Shown piece after piece: positions 44,583 through 53,076 of a stretch of 64,000 nucleotides of DNA. Source of the DNA: Crocinitomicaceae bacterium. GTDB lineage: Bacteria > Bacteroidota > Bacteroidia > Flavobacteriales_D > Crocinitomicaceae. Position numbers and translations under genes: made by a program. A model generated the notes under the pieces. That model saw nothing but the letters and a program-made list of their open reading frames with translations, was not told where the DNA came from and searched no databases. The stretch is from assembly GCA_022447665.1 (NCBI GenBank), contig JAKVAQ010000020.1:52505-116504 (forward strand), written 5' to 3'. How positions within the stretch are numbered: position 1 is the stretch's first letter; every line of letters starts with the position of its first letter.

Positions 44583-46519
44583 TGAGAGGATTAATTGGGT
44601 TTGTCATATTCATTTCGTTATCTGCTTTCGGTCAGATTCAAATTGACGAACCGATTAAAGAGCTTGGTGACGTTTTTGAGGATAAAGGCGTTGTTAAAAC
44701 GTATTTCAAGCTCGAAAATCCATACCGGGATGATACTATAAAGATCAGAAACATAGTTACTTCCTGTGGTTGTACAGCTGCATTGACGCAGGATACAGTA
44801 ATTTTACCTCGTTCTTCTGTCGAATTAGAAGTTTCTTACGATCCATCCGGCAGGCTAGGGCTTTTTATGAAGACAATTGAGGTAGAAACTGTTACTGGTG
44901 TTGATGAACGAAATAAGCTTTACTTAAAAGTTATGGGGAATGTGATTTCCGAGAAGCTTATTACTCATACTACGGATGTTGAATTGGTTGATTATAGTGT
45001 AGCTCCCATTTATTTCTTTCCTATAACTGAATTTGATACTTCTTATCTAGACCTTAATTATACCACTACTTTTATTAATGATTTAACTTTTGAAATAGAC
45101 TACTTTAAGTTTGCACAAGTAGGATTTGAGGTAACGGTAAAAGATAAGAGTAGAATAGAGGGAATAGAAAATTTAATTTCGGCTATTCAGGTAAAGACAA
45201 TTAGAGAATTTAAATTGAGAGGTTTTCCTGCAAACCAAGTGTTTTTTGCCGAACCGATATTTAAAGAAGGCGACATACCAGTATGGTCTATTGCAGAAAT
45301 AATGGTGAAGTCAGACAGGTTTAATGCGGATGATGGAGAAAGTTCAATTGTTACCGCTGCCAAGAAAACAGTTAACGAATCTATGTTCTTAATGGATTAT
45401 GAGCGGTTCTCATTGCCTAAGCCAAAAGACCTTCTGCCAGAGATAGCGATTAAAACAATAGAAGGGAAACTTTTTCTGAATGATCATATTGAGTTAAAAG
45501 GGATTATAAAACATCCTAAAAACAAGGAAGAAGAAGTTGATGAGGACTTTCAGGAAAAAATAGAAAATGCAATATTTAAATTCTTAAAGAAGGAAGTAGG
45601 TATAGGTAAGGAAAATTTGACGATTTCCTTTGATTCTTTGGAGATTCACCCAGACAATAAATATCGCTTTTTACTCTGGGATATAGAGGATGAAGAATAC
45701 AAGAATAGTATTGTTTACAAGATAAAGAAGGATAAAATTACCATGCCTTTTTTACCTACGCTGCGTCAAACAACTGTAGCTAGTAACGAACTAGATCAAA
45801 CGAGTGCTCGTTTTAAACATTTCTGGCAAAATCTATTAATTGCTAACCGCGGAAAAACAAAAATCAAAATTTTAATTGAAAGTTCTGTTTCTCAATTGGT
45901 TAGAAATGGCGTAAGCAATAATTTAGATATTGCTATTGAGAAGGGAGAAAAAGCAGCTGCCAAGATAAAACGTCTTTTCAAAAATGATACTGGTCGTGAA
46001 ATAGAGGTCCAAATTATGCCTATTGTAAGAGGGCCAGAGGTTTCTTGGGAATTCAAAAGAAAGGTTGATTATACACAATTTGAATATTTAAACCTTGTTC
46101 CGATTACAGATTTAAGAGAGAATTATCCTGCGGTTAAAGCCAAACCTTATCGTGTAAATTTTGATTATTATTTCCTCGGAATAGATACCTCTTCATGGGT
46201 GTTTAACTCTTTTGTAAAGTATATTAATGCTGAGGTGCAACGTTATGGCTATGTTGAACTAAGAATGGAGTCTAGTATATCTCAAATCAAAATTGAAAAA
46301 CGAACGAGTAACAAATACCTAGCTTATGCTCGTTTACTAGAAAGCCAGCGCAGGCTAAAACAATATTTGGCCAAGAAATTGATTGATCCTAACCGCGTAA
46401 TATTTAAGGATGAACAATATATTATCCAAGGACCCATTTATGATGGTACGATACCAATACTGAAGTATAGAAAGTTTCAGTATGTAAAGATCGTTCCCGA
46501 AAAGTACTTAACACAATAG
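44582..46519 (+). CDS. DUF1573 protein with two C-terminal OmpA-like modules
   Basis: 645 residues. ATG 44582 overlaps the previous stop (TAATG) and gives a signal peptide (about 1-17, ending AFGQ). An upstream in-frame ATG lies inside the DUF819 gene and is less likely. The DUF1573 domain (about 20-130) has the motif TSCGCTAA. A middle beta-rich part follows. The C-terminus has two similar segments beginning IKILIESSVSQLVRN (near 430) and VELRMESSISQIKIE (near 560), each leading to a helix and resembling OmpA-type peptidoglycan-binding folds. A role in envelope anchoring is inferred. Confidence 0.65.
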   Translation: MRGLIGFVIFISLSAFGQIQIDEPIKELGDVFEDKGVVKTYFKLENPYRDDTIKIRNIVTSCGCTAALTQDTVILPRSSVELEVSYDPSGRLGLFMKTIEVETVTGVDERNKLYLKVMGNVISEKLITHTTDVELVDYSVAPIYFFPITEFDTSYLDLNYTTTFINDLTFEIDYFKFAQVGFEVTVKDKSRIEGIENLISAIQVKTIREFKLRGFPANQVFFAEPIFKEGDIPVWSIAEIMVKSDRFNADDGESSIVTAAKKTVNESMFLMDYERFSLPKPKDLLPEIAIKTIEGKLFLNDHIELKGIIKHPKNKEEEVDEDFQEKIENAIFKFLKKEVGIGKENLTISFDSLEIHPDNKYRFLLWDIEDEEYKNSIVYKIKKDKITMPFLPTLRQTTVASNELDQTSARFKHFWQNLLIANRGKTKIKILIESSVSQLVRNGVSNNLDIAIEKGEKAAAKIKRLFKNDTGREIEVQIMPIVRGPEVSWEFKRKVDYTQFEYLNLVPITDLRENYPAVKAKPYRVNFDYYFLGIDTSSWVFNSFVKYINAEVQRYGYVELRMESSISQIKIEKRTSNKYLAYARLLESQRRLKQYLAKKLIDPNRVIFKDEQYIIQGPIYDGTIPILKYRKFQYVKIVPEKYLTQ

Positions 46520-46521
46520 AA

Positions 46522-47019
46522 ATGAAGAATTTAATTTTGATTTTTACCGTTCTCATGAGCACTTACACATTTGCTCATAAGTTTTACATGTCTGTAGCAG
46601 ATATGGAATATGACGAAGAATCCAATGCTATTAATGTATCCTTAAAAGCCACTGCTCACGATTTTGAAGCTTTACTCGAAGCTGAATTTGACAAAAGAAT
46701 ACATGTTGAAACAGTAAATGATACTTCTGATATCGGAGTCTATATGCAGGCATATTTAGAGAAGACTTTTAAACTTTATAGCAATGGCAAGGCGCTTAAA
46801 ATGAATTTTTTAGGAAAGGAAGTTACGTTAAGGGATAACCTTTATTTCTACTTGACATTTGACGCTCCGGAAAATCCAAAGGAAATTGAAGTAGATAATT
46901 CCTTCTTATGTGACCGATTTACCGCTCAACAAAATATCGTTCATTACAAGTATAAAAACGTAACAAAAAGTGTAACTTTAGTGGCTTCTAAAACAAAGAA
47001 TACAATCAAATTTGATTAA
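46522..47019 (+). CDS. DUF6702 family secreted protein
   Basis: 165 residues with a signal peptide (about 1-18, ending FAHKFYMS, a usual feature of the family). Conserved-looking parts include FDKRIHVETV, LEKTFKLYSNGKALKMNFLGKE and CDRFTAQQNIVHY. DUF6702 proteins occur across Bacteroidota, often directly before an M1 peptidase gene, as here (3 bases between). Function unknown. Confidence 0.75.
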   Translation: MKNLILIFTVLMSTYTFAHKFYMSVADMEYDEESNAINVSLKATAHDFEALLEAEFDKRIHVETVNDTSDIGVYMQAYLEKTFKLYSNGKALKMNFLGKEVTLRDNLYFYLTFDAPENPKEIEVDNSFLCDRFTAQQNIVHYKYKNVTKSVTLVASKTKNTIKFD

Positions 47020-47022
47020 TAG

Positions 47023-49284
47023 ATGCGTAATTTATTTTTAAGCCTGCTTGCAATATCGATCTCGGTATCAACAATCGCTCAAGACAATACCAACACTAAC
47101 AAATTTCGTCAACTAAGTGGAGAGCTTGCAACTCCCAACGTATACAGAACAGCTTCTGGAGCTCCTGGTAGCAAATACTACCAGCAGAAGGCTGATTATT
47201 CAATGGAGATCACGCTAGATGACGAAAAACAACAGATTCATGGTGTAGAGACCATTACCTATACCAATAATTCTCCAGATCCGTTGGCCTATTTATGGCT
47301 TCAATTAGATCAAAATGTAAGAGCTCAAGGTGCTGCATCAGGTTTAACTAGAACATCTACAATACAAAACTTCTCTAGTCCATGGGCAATGACCCGCTAT
47401 ATGAACCGTCAAAACTTTGATGGAGGGTTTAAAATTGAATCTGTAACTGATGCTTCAGGTAAAGAGATTCCTTTTACCATTGTTGAGACTATGATGAGAA
47501 TCGATCTTACAAAGCCTCTGCTAAACGGTGGATCTTATTCTTTCAAAATCAAATGGTGGTACAACATTAACAATAGAATGAAGATCGGAGGTCGTTCAGG
47601 TTACGAGTACTTTGAGGAAGAGGACAACTACTTGTACACGATAGCGCAGTTTTTCCCTAGAATGTGTGTTTACAACGACGTAGAAGGATGGCAAAACAAG
47701 CAATTCTTAGGATCGGGTGAGTTCACCTTACCATTTGGAGATTATGATGTAAAACTTACGGTCCCTGAAGATCATATTGTAGGATCAACAGGTGTTCTGC
47801 AGAATGAATCAAAAGTTCTTACGAAAGAGCAGTTAAAACGTTGGGAAGAGGCGCAAGATTCTGAATTACCTGTGTTTATAGTAACCCCTGAAGAGGCATT
47901 AGAAAACGAAAAAGAAAAGAGTACAGGAACTAAAACTTGGCACTTTAAAGCCGAGAATGTGCGTGATTTCGCATTTGCTTCTTCTAGAAAGTTTATTTGG
48001 GATGCGTCTGTTGTTCGTCAAGAAACGAAAGATGTAATGGCAATGAGCTATTATCCCAAAGAAGGGAACCCATTATGGGAGCGATATTCAACTAGAGTAG
48101 TGGCTCACACTTTAAAGACTTACTCTAAGTATACTTTTGATTACCCGTATCCTGTGGCGATTTCTGTTCACGCTGCTTCTATTGGTATGGAGTATCCAAT
48201 GATTTGTTTCAATGGAGGTAGACCAAATGAGGATGGTTCTTATTCGAAACGTACCAAATATGGGATGCAATCGGTAATTATCCACGAGGTAGGGCATAAC
48301 TACTTTCCAATGATTGTAAACTCAGATGAGCGTCAATGGACATGGATGGATGAAGGATTGAATACCTTCTTGCAGTTTTTAACTGAACAAGAGTGGGAGA
48401 GAAACTACCCATCAAGCAGAGGTCCTGCTCACCTTATTGTTGATTATATGAAAGGTGATAAGGATTACATTTCACCTATTATGACTAACTCAGAGTCAAT
48501 TTGGCAATTTGGTAACAACGCCTATGGCAAACCAGCAACGGCATTAAATATCTTGAGAGAAACTATTTTAGGGAGAGAATTATTTGACTTTGCCTTCAAA
48601 ACATATGCGAACAGATGGATGTTCAAGCATCCTACTCCTGCGGACTTCTTTAGAACAATGGAAGATGCTAGTGGTGTTGACTTAGATTGGTTCTGGCGAG
48701 GATGGTTCTTTACGAATGATCACTGTGATATCGCAATTACAAGTGTTGAGCATTATCAATTAGATACGCATAACCCAGATAAAGAAGCGGCTTGGCAAAA
48801 GGAAGTAGATAATATGTCGCGCGAGAATATTTCCAAAATCCTAAATAGACAAGATATAAAGGAAACTGAAAACGAAAAGGACCCCTCGTTAGATGATATG
48901 TATACAAATCCAGATCCTTATGCCGTAGATGAGGCGCAAAGAGTTATGTACAATGAATTCCTAGAAGGATTGTCAGAAGAAGATAAAGAGCTCCTAAATA
49001 AAGGCTATCACTTTTATCAGGTGAACTTTGAGAATATTGGAGGATTAGTAATGCCGTTAATTCTTGCCTTTGAATTTGAAGATGGTACGAATGAAGTATT
49101 AAAGATTCCTGCAGAAATCTGGAGATTTGATGACACTTACATATCAAAAGTATTTGTGTTTGAGAAGCCTCTTAAATCAATTGAATTAGATCCATTCTTG
49201 GAAACAGCCGATACTGAGACAAATAATAACCACTGGCCTCACAAGGATATACCTTCTAGGTTTGATATGTTTAAGAGAAACTAA
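47023..49284 (+). CDS. M1 family zinc aminopeptidase-like protein
   Basis: 753 residues with a signal peptide (about 1-19). The gluzincin site is HEVGHNYFPMIVNSDERQWTWMDEGLNTF (near 420-450): two His and the general-base Glu, with the third zinc ligand in WMDEGL. The exopeptidase GAMEN region is replaced by SIGMEYPM, so the specificity for free N-termini is uncertain. The ending is acidic and lacks an obvious T9SS domain. It is presumed periplasmic. Last gene of the 42.5-49.3 kb run; an 11-bp-stem hairpin follows 35 bases after the stop. Confidence 0.9.
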   Translation: MRNLFLSLLAISISVSTIAQDNTNTNKFRQLSGELATPNVYRTASGAPGSKYYQQKADYSMEITLDDEKQQIHGVETITYTNNSPDPLAYLWLQLDQNVRAQGAASGLTRTSTIQNFSSPWAMTRYMNRQNFDGGFKIESVTDASGKEIPFTIVETMMRIDLTKPLLNGGSYSFKIKWWYNINNRMKIGGRSGYEYFEEEDNYLYTIAQFFPRMCVYNDVEGWQNKQFLGSGEFTLPFGDYDVKLTVPEDHIVGSTGVLQNESKVLTKEQLKRWEEAQDSELPVFIVTPEEALENEKEKSTGTKTWHFKAENVRDFAFASSRKFIWDASVVRQETKDVMAMSYYPKEGNPLWERYSTRVVAHTLKTYSKYTFDYPYPVAISVHAASIGMEYPMICFNGGRPNEDGSYSKRTKYGMQSVIIHEVGHNYFPMIVNSDERQWTWMDEGLNTFLQFLTEQEWERNYPSSRGPAHLIVDYMKGDKDYISPIMTNSESIWQFGNNAYGKPATALNILRETILGRELFDFAFKTYANRWMFKHPTPADFFRTMEDASGVDLDWFWRGWFFTNDHCDIAITSVEHYQLDTHNPDKEAAWQKEVDNMSRENISKILNRQDIKETENEKDPSLDDMYTNPDPYAVDEAQRVMYNEFLEGLSEEDKELLNKGYHFYQVNFENIGGLVMPLILAFEFEDGTNEVLKIPAEIWRFDDTYISKVFVFEKPLKSIELDPFLETADTETNNNHWPHKDIPSRFDMFKRN

Positions 49285-49318
49285 AACTACTAGTAATTAA
49301 TATATACTTATTGTGATG

Positions 49319-49344
49319 AACGGGATCTAGAAATAGGTCCCGTT
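49319..49344 (+). terminator. Hairpin after the M1 peptidase gene
   Basis: AACGGGATCTA / TAGGTCCCGTT, an 11-bp stem (one G-T pair) with a GAAA tetraloop. The T-run afterwards is broken (TTATACTTTATAC), so termination may be partial. Confidence 0.65.
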
Positions 49345-49499
49345 TATACTTTATACGGTCCTTACAGCCTGTTCGGTACTTTCCGTTCGTGTATATGCAC
49401 AACCAAAACAACCAATCGTGGAATACTGAGAAAATTAAGGTAGGTAATGCCTCATCTTTGGATAAGAGCTAGGGAACTAGTTTCTTTATGAATGTTGTA

Positions 49500-49528
49500 G
49501 AGGTCTGAGAAATCAGGCCTCTTTTTTT
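49500..49528 (+). terminator. Rho-independent terminator overlapping a convergent gene end
   Basis: GAGGTCTGA / TCAGGCCTC with loop GAAA and seven Ts on this strand. The stop codon of the minus-strand gene lies within the hairpin. The 155 bases between this and the earlier hairpin hold no gene; a small RNA is possible. Confidence 0.75.
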
Positions 49529-49934
49529 GAAAAGCGCTGACCTAGTCTACCTCCTAAATATGCCATTGGTAGGTAAGCAATCAAAATGTCACCTATTCTA
49601 AACCAAACTGGTCCAGGAATCATAATGTTTACGAGGATGCCCATAGCAAGGAAGATTCCACCAATAGTATAAGCAAGTCTCATTTTATGCGTAGCGGCTA
49701 TTTTGAAGGCAATAAAAGCACCGGCTAAAGTACCCAGAGCATGGGCTAGAAAAGGGAAAATTAAATACTTTGGCCAAAGTGTAGGCATAATCGCAGCAAA
49801 AGCTTCCATGTCTTCAAGGTCAAGCCCCTCAACAGGAAAGACTATAAACCAGTTTCTTCTAGTCCCATATTTATTATGCTACCGCCAAGCCATCCAACAA
49901 TGACTGCTATTATGTTTCTAAGAATTGGATTCAT
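49513..49934 (-). pseudogene. Small membrane protein gene with a frameshift near its 5' end
   Basis: From ATG 49934 the first frame reads MNPILRNIIAVIVGWLGGSI, then INMGLEETGL and a stop near 49845. From about 49850 a second frame reads WFIVFPVEGLDLEDMEAFAA and continues to 49513 (LAHALGTLAGAFIAFKIAA, MAYLGGRLGQRF). Together they make one about 140-residue, four-helix protein of the kind seen in many Bacteroidota, so a change of 1 base (or equivalent) near 49845-49855 splits it. The later part from ATG 49809 (98 residues) could still be translated. A sequencing error cannot be excluded. Confidence 0.7.
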
Positions 49935-49943
49935 AAAATTAGA

Positions 49944-50498
49944 TTAAGCTTTCGCCACTTCTTTTTGAGAAGGTTTTCGGTAAAATAGAAACAAGCCTAT
50001 TGTGAAATAAATCACCGTCATGAGCAATAAAATAGCGTCAGTACCGCTTAATTCATTCATCATGTAAGACCATCCAAGAATAAAGTAAGTTGCCAAAAAT
50101 GTTAGTAGCAATGGAGTTATATACAAGAAGAATCCAAGGCGTTTTTTACGATAAACGAGTATTATGCCAACGAGTGCAACAACAAACAATATCAACTGAA
50201 TTGAACTATGCACAGTTAACCTATTCATAGTATCAGCAAAACCGTATTCTCTTGATCCAACGCGCTGAAAAGCAGCCTTAATGGTAGCAGGACCATTTAA
50301 CCCTCCCTTTGTTTTTTCTATCGTATTTACCAACATCACAGATAAAAAGGTCAGGACTTGCCATGAAATCAAGTAAATCCAAATAATAAATACAATTAAA
50401 CAAGAAGCTCTAGTTAGAAGATCAGGCTTTTCTTTACCCAGAATAAATCTGCGGATGCGCAAGAAGATATTGAACTTTTCTACTTTTTCTAAAGTCAT
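49944..50498 (-). CDS. Membrane protein of unknown function
   Basis: 184 residues with four hydrophobic helices (about 35-60, 98-117, 124-146, 155-174), a charged N-terminus and a loop containing KGGLNGPATIKAAFQRVGSREYG. I recognise no family. It lies 23 bases after tilS on the same strand and 9 bases before the broken membrane-protein gene. Confidence 0.6.
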   Translation of the reverse strand: MTLEKVEKFNIFLRIRRFILGKEKPDLLTRASCLIVFIIWIYLISWQVLTFLSVMLVNTIEKTKGGLNGPATIKAAFQRVGSREYGFADTMNRLTVHSSIQLILFVVALVGIILVYRKKRLGFFLYITPLLLTFLATYFILGWSYMMNELSGTDAILLLMTVIYFTIGLFLFYRKPSQKEVAKA

Positions 50499-50521
50499 GA
50501 ATCAAAAATAAAAAAATAGAC

Positions 50522-51814
50522 TTACAACTTAGAAATTTTAATTTCCAAAACAGAATTCGTCTTTTTTTGAATCTTGTGTTTTTCACTTATACATAGTCCT
50601 AATATTGCAATTGGTGAGTCCGTTGCATCTGCCAATACTAATTGGTCTTCCTTTTCAAAGGCGCTCAATTTATGGTCAATAAAAATTCTAGAAATAAGTT
50701 TGCTTCCTTTCATGCCCAAGGGAGTAATTCTATCTCCTTCTTTTGGACTTCTTAGGGTTAAGGGTAATTCTAAAGTGTTCCGATCCAATTGCTGGATGTT
50801 TAAATCGATTTCAACTTTATCAGAATACTTGAACGCCATAGTTTGGTTATGGACTTCAATAGTGCAAGGTATATTTTCAATGGTTTCAGAAAATACTTCT
50901 ATTCCCTCTTCTTCTTTAAACGATAGCGCCTCGTGAGTCTTTGCGAATAAATGAGTTTTTGTTTGAAATATGGAACCTGAGCGACTGGATAGAAAATCTT
51001 TGAATGCGCTAAAATTACTCCGCTTTATCCCCATTTTTCTGAATGCCATTCTCAACAAATAATCATTCGTAGAATGCACAATGTTTAATTTTACGCGCTG
51101 TTCCAGGACATTTTCAGCTAACCACTTATCCGCCATTGACTTAATCAGTTCATCAGCTTCTCTGAGTTCAGTGAAAGTGGCATCCATTTTTTCGTAAATC
51201 CCATTCCCTAATTCTTCGAGCCGCGGAATAATGTCATGACGAACTTTGTTACGTAAATACTTATCAATGGAATTGCTAGAGTCCTCACGCCATTTCACAT
51301 TCTTTTCTTCTGCATAATTACATATGGCCAATTTACTCACGTGTAGAAGGGGTCTGTATATATTACCTCTTGATTCTGGTATTCCCGTTAAACCTTTCAA
51401 TCCGGTGCCCCTCAATAAGTTAATGAAGAACGTTTCAAAGCTGTCATTAAGATGATGTGCCGTAAGTATTATACTATTTTGTTCAACAATCTCTTCAAAC
51501 CAGTCGTACCTAAGTTTTCGCGCTGTTTCTTGTATAGTAAGTCTAAATTCTTCAGATGCTGCATATGCATCAAATGATTTCGTTGAAAATTGTAGATTAT
51601 TTTCTTTTGCTAGACCTTTTACAAATTCTTCATCTGCATTGGCTTCGGCTCCTCTGAGTTTGAAATTTACATGTAGAAGGTGAGGTTTTAAATCTAATTG
51701 TAAAAGAAGATTTAAAAGTACCGATGAATCTACACCACCACTGATTGCGAGATACAGTTTTTTTTCGGCAAGAATGGGATGCTCTTTTAATATGGATTCA
51801 GCGGTCAATTTCAT
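50522..51814 (-). CDS. tilS: tRNA(Ile)-lysidine synthetase
   Basis: 430 residues. It converts C34 of tRNA-Ile(CAU) to lysidine so the tRNA reads AUA. The PP-loop ATP-binding motif is LAISGGVDSSVLLNLL (about 22-37); other signatures are TAHHLNDSFETFFINLLRGTGLKGLTGIPE (near 118-147) and KYLRNKVRHDIIPRLE. The C-terminal TilS domain (about 340-425) contains RSPKEGDRITPLGMKGSKLISRIFIDHK. It overlaps pabB by 4 bases. Confidence 0.95.
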   Translation of the reverse strand: MKLTAESILKEHPILAEKKLYLAISGGVDSSVLLNLLLQLDLKPHLLHVNFKLRGAEANADEEFVKGLAKENNLQFSTKSFDAYAASEEFRLTIQETARKLRYDWFEEIVEQNSIILTAHHLNDSFETFFINLLRGTGLKGLTGIPESRGNIYRPLLHVSKLAICNYAEEKNVKWREDSSNSIDKYLRNKVRHDIIPRLEELGNGIYEKMDATFTELREADELIKSMADKWLAENVLEQRVKLNIVHSTNDYLLRMAFRKMGIKRSNFSAFKDFLSSRSGSIFQTKTHLFAKTHEALSFKEEEGIEVFSETIENIPCTIEVHNQTMAFKYSDKVEIDLNIQQLDRNTLELPLTLRSPKEGDRITPLGMKGSKLISRIFIDHKLSAFEKEDQLVLADATDSPIAILGLCISEKHKIQKKTNSVLEIKISKL

Positions 51815-53043
51815 GATAAGGATTCTTTAATAGCATCTAGTTTAAGTAAACATTCGGCGTACTCACTCTCAGCATTCGCTCGAATTGTTATTGCGCCACC
51901 AACTGGAACCGTGAATGTCTTTTTTTCTTTGTTAGCAATGAATGAACGAATTACTACATTGAAATCAAAATTTCCATTAGGTTCTATAAAACCCAATGCT
52001 CCAGAGTATATTCCACGCTTAAATTTCTCTTCACGCTCGGAAATTTTCATTGCTGAAATTTTTGGAGCACCGGTCATTGATCCCATTGGAAATAACGCCG
52101 CAATAATCTCGGAAAATTTCGTTCCAACTTTCATGTCACAAGTCACTGTAGAAATCATTTGGTGCACGGTTTCGAAGGTGTAGATGCCACATAACTCATT
52201 TACCTTTACGGAATTCTTAGTGGCTATTTGAGACAAGTCATTTCTTACTAGGTCAACAATCATAATATTTTCACTACGTTCTTTAGGGTCATTTCGCAGT
52301 TCTTCAATTAGTTGTAGGTCTTCTTCACTTGTTTCTCCTCTCTTTTTTGTCCCCTTAATTGGTTGACTGATAAGTTTATAGCCTTTCTTTCTTAAAAAAC
52401 GCTCAGGTGAAGCGGACAAAATATAGTGCTCATCAGTATTCCAAATAGCACCAAATGGTGCCCTCGTTTTCGCAATAAGTTCGCTCTCCAAGGCTTTGAA
52501 GTTATTCTTCTCGAAACTTCCGTGTTGAGGGATACAATAGTTTATTTCATAAATATTTCCGAATTGAATATCTTCAATTAATGCGTTAAAGTGGTTTTCG
52601 TACTCCTGGGATGGGGTAACTTCTTTTAAATGATAATGATTCTCACTTAATTCAGCATATGGGATTTCGTCAAAATTAAATTGATCACCTTCACCGAAAT
52701 ATAGGAGCTCATCTTCCTTTCTTATCAATACATGTTGAAAAATATGAAGCGATGCGATTGGGAAATTAATTCGGTCTTCATTTTCGCTTTCAAGGTAAGG
52801 GTAGATTGAGTTTTTTAAGTCGTATGAAATCCCTGAAAAGATATATTCTCCCTGATTCTTGTTTATGAAATTATCAAAATCTGCCAATTCATTCTCTGAG
52901 CCGATATTAATGCTTCTTTCAGATTTCCAACCACATATAAAGTTGGTGCTATTTTTGTAATAAATAATATGGTTATTTCCAAGGTCTTTCTCTAGGAGAT
53001 CTTGGAGTGAGAATGTACCATTTACCCTTGTGTACGATTTCAT
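51811..53043 (-). CDS. pabB: Aminodeoxychorismate synthase component I
   Basis: 410 residues of the chorismate-binding family. The motif PIKGTKKRG (near 230) with lysine, rather than the PLAGT of anthranilate synthase, indicates PabB. Also present are NIMIVDLVRNDLSQI, FPMGSMTGAPKISAM and the C-terminal VPVGGAITIRANAESEYAECLLKL. It makes 4-amino-4-deoxychorismate for folate. The glutaminase subunit PabA is neither fused nor adjacent. A pabC-like gene lies at 16049-16894. tilS follows with a 4-base overlap. Confidence 0.88.
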   Translation of the reverse strand: MKSYTRVNGTFSLQDLLEKDLGNNHIIYYKNSTNFICGWKSERSINIGSENELADFDNFINKNQGEYIFSGISYDLKNSIYPYLESENEDRINFPIASLHIFQHVLIRKEDELLYFGEGDQFNFDEIPYAELSENHYHLKEVTPSQEYENHFNALIEDIQFGNIYEINYCIPQHGSFEKNNFKALESELIAKTRAPFGAIWNTDEHYILSASPERFLRKKGYKLISQPIKGTKKRGETSEEDLQLIEELRNDPKERSENIMIVDLVRNDLSQIATKNSVKVNELCGIYTFETVHQMISTVTCDMKVGTKFSEIIAALFPMGSMTGAPKISAMKISEREEKFKRGIYSGALGFIEPNGNFDFNVVIRSFIANKEKKTFTVPVGGAITIRANAESEYAECLLKLDAIKESLS

Positions 53044-53053
53044 AAAAGTCTAT

Positions 53054-53061
53054 CAAATGTA
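53054..53061 (-). promoter_or_regulatory. Possible -7 promoter box of pabB-tilS (TACATTTG)
   Basis: Minus-strand match to TAnnTTTG, 11 bases before the pabB start in a 33-base divergent gap. The same octamer lies before the L,D-transpeptidase gene. No clear -33 element. Confidence 0.35.
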
Positions 53062-53076
53062 CTATCTTCACGTAGA

